A program made the translations under genes and the position numbers. Source: Glandiceps talaboti (Eukaryota; Hemichordata; Enteropneusta; Spengelidae). Taken from it: a stretch of DNA of 64,000 nt. The DNA is taken from assembly GCF_964340395.1 (NCBI RefSeq), contig NC_135551.1, positions 29,633,455 through 29,697,454 of the forward strand, read 5' to 3'. Within the stretch, counting starts at the first letter, position 1. Every line of letters starts with the position of its first letter. Below are positions 13,201 to 54,141 of the stretch, piece after piece. Under the pieces are notes generated by a model. The model was not told the origin of the DNA and searched no databases. It was given only the letters and a program-made list of their open reading frames with translations.

Positions 13201-15009
13201 CATTTTATCCAAAATTGTCACCGAACTGACATGGTTCACAGACCATTTCTTCTTTTGTAAAACCAGAACTCACAATTACGATATCATATACACTGGTCAA
13301 ATTACATATGTACACACTAGATCTACCGTACACTGGCACAATACATTGCTGTTTTCTGATGTTTCAGTAACTTAGCGTTTACTCATATTTGAAGAAACAC
13401 GACAATAACAAACAGATCGAACTCACTTCGAGAAAAAAAAACCTTGTCAAAACTCACTCTATCTATACTTTTGGCACACCGATTATTGACAATAACGGAG
13501 CCAATGCGAATTGGAACATATCAGTCGGTGAATCTTGAACGAGAAAACGATTGGTATCGTCGGCAATCAAGTCCCTGGCTGCAGACTGTGGACTTGCCGG
13601 TTCCAACCTCTTATCACAAGTGTCGCCTAACAGGTGTGTCAATCGTCGCTGACAAAAGACAGAATTGAAAAAACATCGTCATTAAGCCGCATTCTGCCAT
13701 TTAAGCTAACAATTACATGGCCATTAACTCACGAGAAATCTGAATGACACCGACGTCACACTGTTGGACTTTATCATACTTGTCCTGTCGCCACCAATGA
13801 TCACTCATTTCAATGTACGTTACAAATCTGATGAGCACTTAAACATGAAAGGAAATATGTTGAGAGGTAATTTCAATTTTAAAGGTACAAGGACAAGAAT
13901 GTAAAAAGTTGTGGAAGTCGCATGAAGGATGTCTATCATCGATTCAAGATTAGTTGTGTTTTCATTAAGAAATTTCAAGCACCTGAAAGACTGAACCCAG
14001 AAAGAGGCTTTCAAACGATGGTAATGTTGTAGTATAGGCAAGGTTGATCAACGATCAATTTTACATGTCAAACCCGTTCGGTTCTACGTGTTTTAAACTA
14101 AAATCTCAGTCGCCAAAAAGTCCATCGAGCAAATTTCATCCGTCTAGTCACAAGTTCAAGGGAAAAAATGATACATCGATGTGCACGGTTGATCATCAGC
14201 CTTGGTGTTACTGTTTCCTTCAAGGGTATATACATGTTGTAACAAGGCCAATGGCATTTTCTGTGAACAGATGACTTTGACTCTTAGCCAGTATCAGAAT
14301 CACCTGTCCTCTAAATGCGCCCAGCTGTGACAACTCTTAACTAATTTGGTATTGTAATCAGTTTACTAGTTGACAATGGTCAATGATGGCATGAGCGATC
14401 AAGTTGAATGTGTTTCCACCACTTGTAAAGACTATATTCAAATTCCAGGGAACCGTCGGCTTTTATCATGATGGCACATTTGTATTTGTTTAAAGTAAAG
14501 GAACAAAGTCCATGAATAACCTCACGGGTTTCTTGTGTTGAACAGAAAGTTATTAAAGTGACTGAAACAATCTAAAAATGAAATACCAAATAAAATACTA
14601 GAAATGTTAATAGTAGGGATGACGTCATTTTATACTGCAGTATGAAGTCACTGGTTTAGTTACAACGTGGCACACATAATAACCGGTTTCATATTTGTTC
14701 CGAATGATAATTTTTACAAGTCCACAATGATAGTTCCGAATGATAATTCTTACAAGTCCACAAACATGTTCAAAGTACGAAATATTGACAACGAAAAAAA
14801 TTACATAAATTGAGAGAGATAACAAGGTCCAGGAACTAAAACCATAGACACTACAGGAAAGTAGGGTCTATGCTAAAACCTAGTTTTAAAATGAGGGTAA
14901 TGGAAGAAAATTCTTTGAAATCTGAAATGGTGACGATGAAAACAGGTCATGAAGTTATGAAATGCATATGGAGATAACCGGCAAAAGAAGAAGATTCATA
15001 AAAGTGCTG

Positions 15010-15168
15010 TCAATGTCTACGGAATGCACTACCATTAGAAATACGACAAAAACCAACAGCTAATGCCATAAAAAAGAACTTGAAGACATCTATTCTCCAG
15101 AGCATTCTAACTGTACAGCGCCCCAGAACTCTATATTGTAGTGGAAACTGGCGCGTTATAAATTCACT
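15010..15168 (+). mobile_element. LINE 3' end (non-LTR retrotransposon remnant)
   Basis: The plus strand encodes LRNALPLEIRQKPTANAIKK followed by NLKTSIL, the signature found near the C-terminus of many LINE reverse-transcriptase proteins (W/L-N-A/S-LP-EI, then F/IKK-LKT). About 60 bp later comes a gcgcgttataaattc 3' tail that runs straight into (GATT)n. The copy is heavily 5'-truncated. Confidence 0.5.
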
Positions 15169-15427
<259 letters not shown>

Positions 15428-16016
15428 AAACCAGAATAGTGAAAGAGCACTTGATCATTATGGAAATCAAAGTAACAAAACTATCACTATAATAATGGAT
15501 GTACAATAATACATGTAATAACTCCATGGTGTAACCAAGAAGACTCGTGTGCCGGGCGTTTCCATAGGGACGTGTAACATTTCATAGATTTATTTTCTCC
15601 AGGTCTACAGACTAAATATAACAACCTTTTGACTATATATTCCTACCTGTAAGGAGAAAAGAGTTTAATATTTCAACTAGTGTAGAGATTGATACATTTG
15701 TAGCAGCAGGATTCGTACGATATTTTCCTAAAGAAAACGGCAACCTAAGCAATAACACGTGCCCCTGTGGGCGTTTCTCCGTAACGTGCGTTGCCATATA
15801 TAGTAGACAGTCCGCTCCAAGACTGGTGTATGATATTGCACACACACACACCATAATGTCAGAATTATTATAGGAATAACGCCATCCCCGACTAACTTAA
15901 GTAAAAAAAATTATAGGTATAAATCTGAAATAGGCCGGGAAGTAGGGATCGTTGGTAACACTCGAGGAGGCGTAAGATTCAGAAAGTTTGCAGCGTTATA
16001 CATTTACATGTAACGT

Positions 16017-16217
16017 GAATGAATGAATGAATGAATGAATGAATGAATGAATGAATGAATGAATGAATGAATGAATGAATGAGTCAGTGAGTGAGTCAGT
16101 CAGTGAGTGAGTCAGTGAGGGAGGGAGGGAGGGAGGGAGTGAGTGAGTGAGTGAGTGAGTGAGTGAGTGAGTGAGTGAGTGAGTGAGTGAGTGAGTGAGT
16201 GAATGAATGAATGAATG
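16017..16217. repeat. (GAAT)n/(GAGT)n/(GAGG)n microsatellite
   Basis: Two hundred bp of tetranucleotide blocks: GAAT, then GAGT and CAGT mixtures, GAGG, a long GAGT block, and GAAT again. Confidence 0.95.
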
Positions 16218-19200
16218 GTATTTAGATTTTTTTGACATGTTTCCAAGATTGACAAATACAAAAATTCCCTAAATTATATAATTAGTAGAAATTAAACTGT
16301 AGACTATGCCCGCTCTAATGCAATAATAGCTCTATCTCTCCACGGGTCCATGTGTCTCGCTATGTAATGCTGTAGACTCGGATACTAGAATGGACTTGGC
16401 ACTAAGAACGATTGGCTGTTCTGACCGACTGCATCGATGAGTAGATATCGTTCATTGGAATAGAGCATCGGGTGGAAATCTTTTTAAAAACTGATATAGC
16501 CTCCAAGACCGTGACTTCTCCATAGATATCAAAGGATTTGTACTGTAGGGTAACCCAGTACCAGTAACTGAAGGATATACGTGCATATTGTCTTTTACTA
16601 TCGACCTACATCCTTACACATACAATGCGGAGCTTGAGTTGGAAGATTTGCGTGATGATCGCAGGTTTGTTTACGAACTCCAAATCTTGTTTATCCAACA
16701 CGACTACTTGACAAGCCACTTAACTGTGTAAACACATTTGCCGACTGAAACATGAGTGTGTTAAATTCCCTGTTCCCATTGTCTGTATAACTTGAACACT
16801 GTTCTTGTTTCACCTTCACTTGGGTTTCAGATGGCCCATTTCAGACCAATTGCTGGACAATTGACCGAAAAAAACGACAATACAATGTACCTTTTAGAGA
16901 GCATCATTCGGCGAGCTCTCACAAAGGACGAGATTTAATACATAAAACCTCAAAAACAGTATATCGAATTTCAAGACACGCTCCATGCCACCTGTATATA
17001 TAATATTTGTTTTAAAATGTCGACTGTGGCGTGACAGACAGTGTTATTCCATCTGGTGAAAGGAAAGCAAAGACCCCGATACTTGAAACGTACCGTGTTC
17101 CTTTTTTTGCAACTGTCGTTTAACAACCACGGAAACTCATTTTTTATTTTTATCTGTCGACTTTTTATAAAATATTGACACATATATATTGTCTGTTGAT
17201 AGTACAGTCTGGGTAAAGTTTACTCGGTGACGAGGTTGAGGTATGCCTTATCCAACCTATTGGTATTGTCAAACCATCATGACATACCTATTGCAATACT
17301 TTGTGTTGTTATGTGTTGTTATATCAATTTTTGAATAGTTCAACATAGCTCTGTTCAAGGCCATTACTATATTTTTGCTCTTCAGTCAAACAACAATATT
17401 GTACGGTTCTGATTATCAACCCTCCCTCGTTTTCCCTTCTGACCATTAAACACTTTAATATATTTTAAGCGCATAAACCTCTAAAATGGTATAATAATTA
17501 CATGGTTTAATGACGTAACATAAGAATAGAGATGTCATAACCCAAAAATTAAAATAGTATTTCAAATCATTTCAAAACTGACGCTGCTAAAGGTGTAATG
17601 TAATCAGCACCATTCCATTCTTTCAAATAGTCAAATAAAAATCATGTGCCTACACTATCTTACATATAATTCTTTGATCAGTAATGGAATCAGGTGGGTT
17701 GAAATTGCTATGAATGTTTCCTATAAAGTCACTCAACATGTATAACGTAGCCTGATCCAGTCGTTGTTTCCGTATATGTAATAGCTCTGGTATAGCGAGT
17801 GGTTACTAAAAGCGGACCAACGACTGGACCTTTCCGACTGCATGTAAGGTTACCAAATTTGCTATCGCCCTCTATCGTTCGATGCAATAGATCAGAACTA
17901 CAGCACTTCACTCGTTCGTTATCTATCATACGGAAAACCATGGATATAATATTTTCAGCATGTATCTCCGATCTCAATGATAGCGTCAAATTCAATCTGC
18001 CCTCAGACGACTTTTAGGGTCTCAGATCTGACAAAATTCTGATCATGTAGGAATATGGCGAGATATCCTTTATTTCCTTCGTATATTGTCATTTGTTTCA
18101 GACTTTATCGCTCAGAGAGTTGATCTCCTTTTTGTGCGTTATATTTTAATTACATTGCTGCATCGTCCGATTTCTAGTTTCCCAACTTCTTTCGATGTTG
18201 GCGCTTGTACCTTAGTTCGTCTGCGCATGCGACAAACTTCAATCGATCGTCTGCAAGTGGCTTTGTTACGATGGAGATGACCCATTACCACTGGGCAATG
18301 ACCCTATTTCAATCGAGTCACTGACAATAGATAGTCGGTCTGTAAAAAGGTAATACCCTTAGCTGTGTTCGCAATCGAGACTCGGCATCACATCTGCCCT
18401 TTTAATCCCATTCACTGACATACATGTGTGGATTTTAATGATTTTCTTGTAATACGCTACTTTCTAACTGAAAGTATGACATGTTTCAATAAAGAATGGT
18501 CATTTCTATTGTTACTGTCTAAAATTATGTTAGTATGTGGCAAAAAGTTACGAAAAAAAACCTAGAAGTTCGTTGTAAAGTATTGGCGGGAAAGTGAAGT
18601 GCTCCCTGGGCTTTGTCCGGTCTCTCGTTGACGTGTTTTCGTTTATCAATGAAATCAATAGATAGTTTATTAAACACTAGAGAACAAATTCCATCAATGT
18701 ATAACCGCTTTAGAAAGTTCTGACTAAACATGAATGTAGGCCTATGTACAAGTGTACACATAATTCTGATGGACGGATATAATTTAGTTGCTCTGAAATT
18801 GCACTCCACATTAAATGAACCCACGGATCCTGAAGTTAAGAAGCATGTAAAGTACGTCCACATTTTTGGGTTGAATAGTTAAACATTGTTGGTACGAAAA
18901 TATGGACATGAAGCTGATTTACTGATCTCCTCGTTAAAACTGGTGAATCAACTTAAAAGAACAACCGCAAATCGAAGTCTAAAGAAAGGAAAGGAAATGG
19001 TCGTAAATGGATGTTTTCTCGTAGTTATTTTAGTATGACTCATATGGACAAAAAGACCTCGGCCCAGTTACCGATCCAAATCGATGGTTTACGTGCCACT
19101 GCACTATCACGAATGCCAAGCGAAACCACAATTACATGAAGAATTTCCGACCATAATTTTATATAGATAAACTAAAAACACTAACAGGGCACTTTATTAC

Positions 19201-21902
19201 TAATACAGCCAAACAACTGCACAGTACTTTCCTGATCACCTACGGATTCCCCTTCTTGATGCTGTGTCAGCATATGCAATTCATCAAAACAGAGGTCAAG
19301 TGTCGATTTCAGATTTAAGGGGCCGCCAGTAACACTTCCTATGGTACACCAGTATGCAAAACACCCACGACCCGAGGGATCAACTGTCTACCAATCACAG
19401 ACTAGAAGGCAAAATGATGTTTACAGAGTACATCAGTAGTATGAGTATTGAAGACATCCCAGCAAGTTTCAGCCGAAACTACTCTCAAAGGCAAGTTCAA
19501 GGATTCCCATCTGAGCTGAGATAACGTAGACGGGTTGATCTGCGTACTGTATGTTAACTATATCAAGTAGTTGATGCCGACTGCGGATGTTTTGGTGCGA
19601 CCCTAAGTCTGCGACGAATGAATGAACTGACCGGTCCGGTGCAGGAGTCTTGTTTTAAGTAGGCTATTCCAAGAGCCCATTGTTCTCTTCCAGACGTCTA
19701 TTTCGAGTCTCCGATCGCCTTTCTCACCGAATTCTTTCGCTCTTTTTCCAGGAATTGATCGAGTGCCTCGGGAATGGTTATTTCTGTGCGACATTGGCTT
19801 CGAAATGACGGTTACAAATACATTTTGCTGGTAAGTATATACTCTAAGTGTACTATGTGATATATACACTCGCACAATGTTTTCGATTAATATGTTTATC
19901 CAGTCTGGGTCTCGCAATGTACGTGATTTAGGTTGGGTGAATTATGGACATATTTCATGAGACTGATTGGAGCAGCCGCGACGTCTTATGTCTATCGTCT
20001 ACAGGGTATTGGCCGCTCGATTGTAATCAAAGATGCCTCATAGTCCGAAGACTGAGATATCTTCTAGAATACGCCCAGTGTCGGCTTGTTCTCGAAAACT
20101 TGTTTGTTTCCTCTGAATATGTGGATGGCAAAATGCCGCCGAAATATCTGGAACTCTACCTAGAAATGTGAAACGATGCATAGACTGCGATAAAGACGGT
20201 GGGATAGTACGGACTGGGACACACTTTATGCGAATAGTTGGCGGGAAAATTAATTTAAGAATTTCCCCTTTGGTATCAAGTAAAACAAATCATATAGAGG
20301 TCTACTGTCACGTGTTTTATTTGCACAGAATTAACATTTTCCTGATCGTAAGCTTAAAATCTCATATAGGTTATGAAGCGTGCCTTCTGTGTTGTGTGTG
20401 GCCATATCATACCACACATGTACACACTGACAGATTAACGCCATTGATAAGAACTACAGAGCGAATGAGAGATTAAACGAAATGTTTGGCGACCGATAGA
20501 CTCGTACAATACAGGTTTATTCAACTTAGACAATGGGTTAAATCAATATCATTGACCGCTATATAGACTGAAAGACTGAAACTGGGCTTTTCATTCATTA
20601 ACAGTCACATAGTTTGGCACTTTTCATTTGATGTGGGTCTTAGTTTATTCTCAGACCACTTATAATAGTGGTCTAAGGTCTATTGTAAAGCATGTTAATG
20701 TGGCCTGTGACTTTCACCTTTCCGTGCCTGAACTGTCTGCAATATTGGAGACTGTAAAAGTAACCCGTATGTAAGCATTGGCATGGACAATCCGCGCCAT
20801 TGCATATAGATAAGTGTGCGACTGAACGAAAGATGGGCTATTGTAGACAGATATGTTGGGAGCTGGTAGTCCTATACGTGTCGGAGTTCTCGCGATCTCG
20901 GAGAGCTTATTTCCAGGGCTACATTCCTAAAGACACGTGTGTAAAAAGACTGGGGCGACGTTTACCCCTATATACTATATGAATTATGATCTTCATGCAC
21001 AGTGAGACACTCTATCCTAAGAGATCAGCAGACACAATGATAAAACTAAGATATAGACATTTAAACTATCCTTGTACAGCTGTTAACAGACTACAGAGTT
21101 GTATGTGTCAAGGGCGTACAACCATGTGTTTATAATTTACATATTTGTAGCTGTTACTTTGTAACACTTTCGGCTCATTTCAGATCGATACATCTTTGAT
21201 ACGTTAACTGTCTCCAGACCTAGGCGAGTGTGATAATTAAAAATACAATACGGTAGCACTTTACCCATCTGGGTTTTACCAAACTTGGGTGGTACACATA
21301 TGAGTTGAAAGCGTAATGAATACTAGTAATTTCCGGAAACTTAGGTGGTTCATTGCGATTTTGGTTGAAAACCTGTCTGTATTTAAAGAGACACGGTCAA
21401 TATAGTATGTAGGGTTTTGCTCTGAAAAATACTCCCCTCAAAAATCATTACAATTAGAGTCAGCGAACATGGCAATGAGAATTTGTGTGTCGACCTATGC
21501 TCCGGAAATTATAAAATGTAATAGCCTTACGTATATCTCTAAAGACATACATGAATCAGGACATAAATGGCGATGGTGAGAACTTTGAAGTTCACGTATC
21601 CAACAAACTTCCTACTAATGCGAGATTTGCCATTTTAACACAAACATACATCAGATAGGCGGTATATATAGATCGACCGTCCTTGCCCGTAAACAGACCG
21701 GTCACTCCACTACGCCCCATACGTTCTACCATTGTCGTAAAACAATCAGGTCTATTTGCGGCAATGGTACAATACGCTCCAACGAGTACAGTAAAATTAC
21801 TCAGACTCATGAAATTGCGTTCTCATCACAACATGTAATTATAGAATCGCTATAAATGTACTTCATTCATAACTTCTTCAAAACGGGTTTCTGGGACTAT
21901 TT

Positions 21903-21964
<62 letters not shown>

Positions 21965-22023
21965 AACAAACAAACATAAACACAAACACAAACACAAACA
22001 CAAACAGACACAAACGCACACAG

Positions 22024-22066
<43 letters not shown>

Positions 22067-24238
22067 CATGTATATATATATATCGTATATATATATAACG
22101 ATGTGTGTATATATATATACAACGTTCTACATACATATGTATTGGGCACTCTTTACTCCAGCATAGACATTTTACATATACTGAGTTTATAATTATATAT
22201 ATATATATTTGTGATTAGATATGGAAAATAAATATAATTTCTTTCCAAAAGGCAATTGTCGTCATGCTGTCACGTCAATTAATGATTCAAAATAACTCTG
22301 CTACAACTGTTGTAGTTTTAAATGCAGGCTTTACACGTGAGATGATGTGCAAATGGTTTCCCCGACAACACTAGAACTTCGTGACAACCTGTTTTGAAAT
22401 AAAACGAACGAGGTCATCAAGGCATAGCTTTTCGCATTGATTCAAGTCGAAAGTGAAATTGTGCTCTACTATACGCCCTAGAAGTAAGAAATTGTTCGTT
22501 CCCATGGAAACAATCCGGTAGACTAACTTAAAATTCTTTTCTTAATTTTCACCAAATTCCAAAGAAGTTTTCGTATAGTGAGGTGTGCGTCATATTTGAA
22601 ATATTTTAGTCGATCAAAGTTTTTGGCGCAAAGTTTCCTTAAGAAGTAAGTCGTGTACTTAAATGTCCCAGAGGTAAGATAAAAATCCCATCGTCTTTCT
22701 TTACGCATTTTCTTCATAGTTTTTTAGATGCAGAAGATTTCGTATAAATCCGATTGTGCTCGCATTCACCGCTATATGGGTAAGGTCAGCAAGTCAAGCA
22801 GTACAAAGTTAAAAGAACGTGCATACATACCTACACGACCTGTTTAGCTTAATAGAATTGCTTTATTAGTATCGAAGTAACATTCTTTTGAGAAACTAAG
22901 AGTGGACTTTGTCGGGACGTGTTTATAGTCTAATGCAAAAGTTAACGTTGTGTTTGGAACGTGTAAAGAGAACGAGTTCATACACCAGAAATCGGCTGAA
23001 AGGGCTGATGTCCTGCACAGGAGCTTTCAGAGTATTTCTTTCCTGTCAAAACGCTGTATGACACACATCGGAAAGAGCTGACAAATTGTAGACGACTTCG
23101 GGGTTTGAAATACGAAACTCATAAACATCACGAAAAACAAGAGCACATGTCAACTATAATTTTTAATCTCAACATCTGGATGTAGCATAAGTCTTTGGTA
23201 TTTATCTTGATTTGTTTCTCCAAAGATGGCTTCGTTGTCAATTGGAGGTCGGAGGGGTTGTTAGAAGATTTGACATGGTGGTATACAAAGTCTTCATGCC
23301 TCCATGGCAACGGACACAGCAAACTGTGTGACCCCTGACCCATGAACAGTGTAGGCATGTGCAGGCCGTAATCCAATGAACATAACTCATGCAAACAAAT
23401 AACAGGTTAATTCGACAAGATGTCGATGTATAATTTTTATCACGCGAGAACGTGTCCAGTCTTCTGAAATTAACGAGATGCTACTTTTCAAAAGAATATG
23501 GAGTTATAAGTTACGACCAGGGTCCCCTTGGTGTGGTTACGACCTAGCATATTCATCAGTTGATATTTTACACAGTGTGCAGTTGGTGTACATTCCGGAC
23601 GTATAAACATATACGCGAGTATGAAAAGTTCAACACTGAAAACGGAAGTCAATCATGAAAGTGACACTGGCAGCTGGAGGCGAGAAGTATTAAATCTCTG
23701 TACTTTTTAACGAACCCTTTCTATCTTTTCTTGGAGAATAAAGAACCTTGTTGAATAAACAAAAATCCCAGGAATGATCTGATCCCCACTTACCGTAAAA
23801 TACTAAGTGACAAAACGGAAACTAAAAGTAAAAAAAAACTACAACTAATGACCTCACACTGTTTCAAAACTTTATCTTCAGAGGAAATTTATGTTACTGA
23901 GAGATATGAAAAATAGCAAGATTGATGTTTATTTCATTCTCAATCTGACAAGTTGAACGCAAATGGTGAATCTCCTGTCACGTGATTTCAAATAATTTTA
24001 TCTATCTGTACTGTTCATCAAGATAAGACTTCAGACTTTCAATCATATTTTAATTTATAGACCAGATATGATACCAATCTATTCCACCTGTTTTTTCTCT
24101 CTTACGCGATTGCATGCTGTAAACAGGGTCCCTATCTAGCTATAATATTCTGTTGACCTTTCACCTTTGTGACATCGACAGTTGAGGGGAAATGATTAAG
24201 ACTTAACTTGACATACTTCTCTGTGTTTTAATTTGTAG
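16218..24238. other. Stretch without a recognised gene, upstream of NOX4 exon 2
   Basis: Nothing recognisable as protein-coding. A (CA)n compound repeat is at 21906-22063. By comparison with other NOX genes the missing NOX4 first exon (15-20 codons, ending in phase 0) should lie somewhere 5' of 24239. I found no candidate with a sound start, donor and N-terminal similarity. Confidence 0.4.
21906..22063. repeat. (CA)n with (AACA)n and flanking TA-rich palindromic sequence
   Basis: (CA)27, then AACA-type units, then (CA)n and TA-rich alternating sequence to about 22120. Confidence 0.95.
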
Positions 24239-51514
<27,276 letters not shown>

Positions 51515-51830
51515 GACGATTTCCACTCTCCCCAATTACCTGAAGACCATGAATTTGGAAATACAGTTTGAACCAAATGAACATATAGAAAAAGACAGCA
51601 TGGTCAAGGAAGCGCCAAGGATGCTGAAGAAAAAGACGAAGCCATTACAATTGTAAACCAATGTGTGCCGAATAGATCTGATATAACAAAACCCAGATAT
51701 GATATATATTGACCTACATAGGTTTTTTAAAGACAAAATATTTCTTTATTTATAGTGTACTTTACTCCTTTTGTACTCCATATTCATTTGTGTATGATAA
51801 TAAAAATGGTAGTTACCAATTACCATCAAA
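51515..51830 (+). other. NOX4: NOX4 3' UTR
   Basis: About 300 bp of AT-rich sequence between the stop codon and the first good polyadenylation hexamer at 51799. Confidence 0.6.
51799..51804 (+). terminator. NOX4: Polyadenylation signal AATAAA
   Basis: The first canonical hexamer after the NOX4 stop codon, 285 bp downstream; cleavage would be expected at about 51815-51830. Confidence 0.6.
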
Positions 51831-52620
51831 TCTTCATAATCAGATTATGTCGTTTTTTTAAATCTAAATTTAAGTGAATGTGTGGACAGTTATGTATCAT
51901 ATGACGAAACATTGGTGTCAATTGTATTGATCTAACCAAACTAGAACTATTGGGAGAGGTTCAGTAATTACTGTGCAAACTTTGACTATTAAACCAGATG
52001 TGTTAACGACCAGGCCACAGTCACATAAAAATATTGATCAATCCCATATTTGATAACAATTGATATATTTAATAGGATGAGTTATATTTTCAAATTTTCA
52101 AACAATTATAAAATGTATTCCTGTTCCACCAACTCGACTGATTATTTGCCAGGGTTTTCCCTTCAAGAAGATTATGTAATTCTAATCATCCGCCACCCAA
52201 AGCCGATTTTCAGCTTCGACTTCGACTGACGGAGAATATGATTCCTACAGTGATCTTTGTGACATTATGACTATTAGATGATAAGTTATTATAATAGTCA
52301 AAATGATCTATCACAACATCGTTACTGAAAATAGAATCTTAGACTGGTAAAGTCGTGATCTTGATTTAGTTTTATCTTTAGCGAATAAAAAGGATGAAAT
52401 CTCGCGTTATTACATATCCTTGTTTCAATCAGAATCACGACTGGGACCATCTGCTTTTACTTAGGCCGATTCATCACTGGTCACAGTATAAGTGATTGGC
52501 AGGTGAAAAGACCAATCAGAGTGAAGAGTCGTGTTTAACATAATGCGAACTGTCCCCTATTAATTTAGGATGGTAATTTACAAATTAGTATTAAACATCT
52601 GGCATTTATAGGCTGGCACC

Positions 52621-52684
52621 AGACAGACAGACAGACAGACAGACGGCCAGGCAGGCAGATAGACAGACAGGCAGGCAGGCAGGC

Positions 52685-52728
<44 letters not shown>
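52621..52728. repeat. (CAGA)n/(CAGG)n microsatellite
   Basis: Blocks of CAGA with interspersed CAGG and CGGC units. Confidence 0.95.
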
Positions 52729-52729
<1 letters not shown>

Positions 52730-53277
52730 CAACTATGGCATTGCGTCAACCAAATATGAAACGTGATTTAGATCAAAGTGAATTCCCCACCTGGCATTAA
52801 CTAAAATATGTTTGTCATTTTAATCGTACCTAGGATTAAGTGCATGTCACATTTATCATGATAGTAGAAATCATATAAAAACCTTTTAAGGCCAAAGGTG
52901 TTGAGTTAATGAGCCAGTGTTGTCTATATTAGGCTTGAAATTCGATCACCCCTACTATTAGATCAAAGTATTTTATATATGTAGTACTTGATTTATATGC
53001 CAACACAAGTGTTCAACAAATAAAGACTGACTATAATTGCATCGTTAAAACAAGATTATAAAGAACAACTGGTACAGTTGAAAAGTTGAAACATTACTAA
53101 AATTATAATATTCTACTTATTTTTACCATAACATTTGCATTAAATACAGTGCGACGTTCAATTAAAATACTGTACTTTATCATACATTAAAAGTAATTAT
53201 TCAATTCAACATATTTTTATGGAAGACAAATTCTTCTCACAATAACTGTATATGAAGGAATGTTTGTTATTTTTTAT

Positions 53278-53364
53278 TAGCACAACTAAACTGAGGTTTA
53301 GTAGTGCTATAGGGATCGCCCGGCGTCTATCTGGATGTCTGTCTGTCTGTCTGTCTGTCTGTCT
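53278..53364 (+). mobile_element. Partial copy (head only) of the element at 53549
   Basis: Shares tagcacaact, tgaggtttagtagtgctata and gggatcgcccggcgtct with the element at 53549, then a short (TGTC)n. The rest is absent. Confidence 0.65.
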
Positions 53365-53548
53365 GGATACGTTATTAACATATACTGGTATTTATAGCAT
53401 GGTCATGTGTTTGTGCAAATCTGCATGACCTCGGTTTACTCTTAGCGTAGACAATCCTACGGCAAAATTATTTGCATAAGGCCTAATAAAACAATTGTGT
53501 TGTTCTGATTACGCTCAATTTTAGAACAGGCGTGGGAAGTAGATTTTT

Positions 53549-53610
53549 TAGCACAACTGATCTGAGGTTTAGTAGTGCTATAGGGATCGCCCGGCGTCTG
53601 TCTGTCTGTC

Positions 53611-53696
<86 letters not shown>

Positions 53697-54141
53697 CAAC
53701 TTAAAGTCAAAAACCGCTGAACCGATTGCTATGATATTTGGTGGGTCCATTAGCTTGGGTATCTAGTTGGGAAATTATTCAAATCAAAATGATCTTACCA
53801 CCGGTTTGTGATTAAACTTAAACTCAAAAACTACTGGACAGATTGGGCTGAAATTTGGATGAAACATTCTTCGGGGTGTTTTTACTAAGAATTGTTCGTG
53901 ATATGATGGTCCCATCAGTGATATGCAAATTAGGGCTAAAATGTGTCTTTTTGGTCAAAAATCTATAATTCCTAAACCACTGAGCAGATTGGACTGAAAT
54001 TTAATGGGAATGCATCTAGTGATGCATGGACGAAGAAATATTAAGCATACAATGATTCCATTAGTGATTCAGCAAATGAACACCTATTGTTAGCATGGAC
54101 TAGCATATGGATAAACATTTTTAAAAACTGCAGTTGTGCTA
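53549..54141 (+). mobile_element. Non-autonomous element with 11-bp perfect TIRs and three internal repeats
   Basis: Ends tagcacaactg (53549-53559) and cagttgtgcta (54131-54141) are exact reverse complements. Inside: a conserved head, a (TGTC)n-(GT)n tract at 53597-53692, then three diverged tandem segments of about 120-140 bp, each opening with an 'aaaccactg-g-ccagattg-ctgaaattt' type motif (near 53708, 53826 and 53957). No open frame. Confidence 0.6.

Larger units (their letters stand above)
9047..15009. other. Long stretch without a recognised gene
   Basis: No open frame here matches a family I know. Small local features: a (TCTCG)n run at 9819-9842, the hairpin at 9954, the G-rich run at 10215, an imperfect direct duplication of about 34 bp near 14698-14762, and several poly-A/poly-C tracts. 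If NOX4 exon 1 lies upstream of 24239, part of this may be its first intron or its promoter. Confidence 0.4.

Noticed and set aside
16625-16664. Possible NOX4 first exon starting MRSLSWKICVMIA before a gtttgt donor
   Set aside because: The donor leaves phase 1, while exon 2 needs phase 0 and would meet a stop in the shifted frame. An alternative phase-0 donor (gtgatg) is weak and gives only nine residues without the expected W--NEG pattern.
19000-19026. Short ATG frame (MVVNGCFL) that could splice in phase 0 into NOX4 exon 2
   Set aside because: The donor gtagtt is poor and eight residues are too few for a NOX N-terminus.
19603-19917. Minus-strand 104-codon open frame
   Set aside because: No family resemblance, no splice support and no composition change relative to surroundings.
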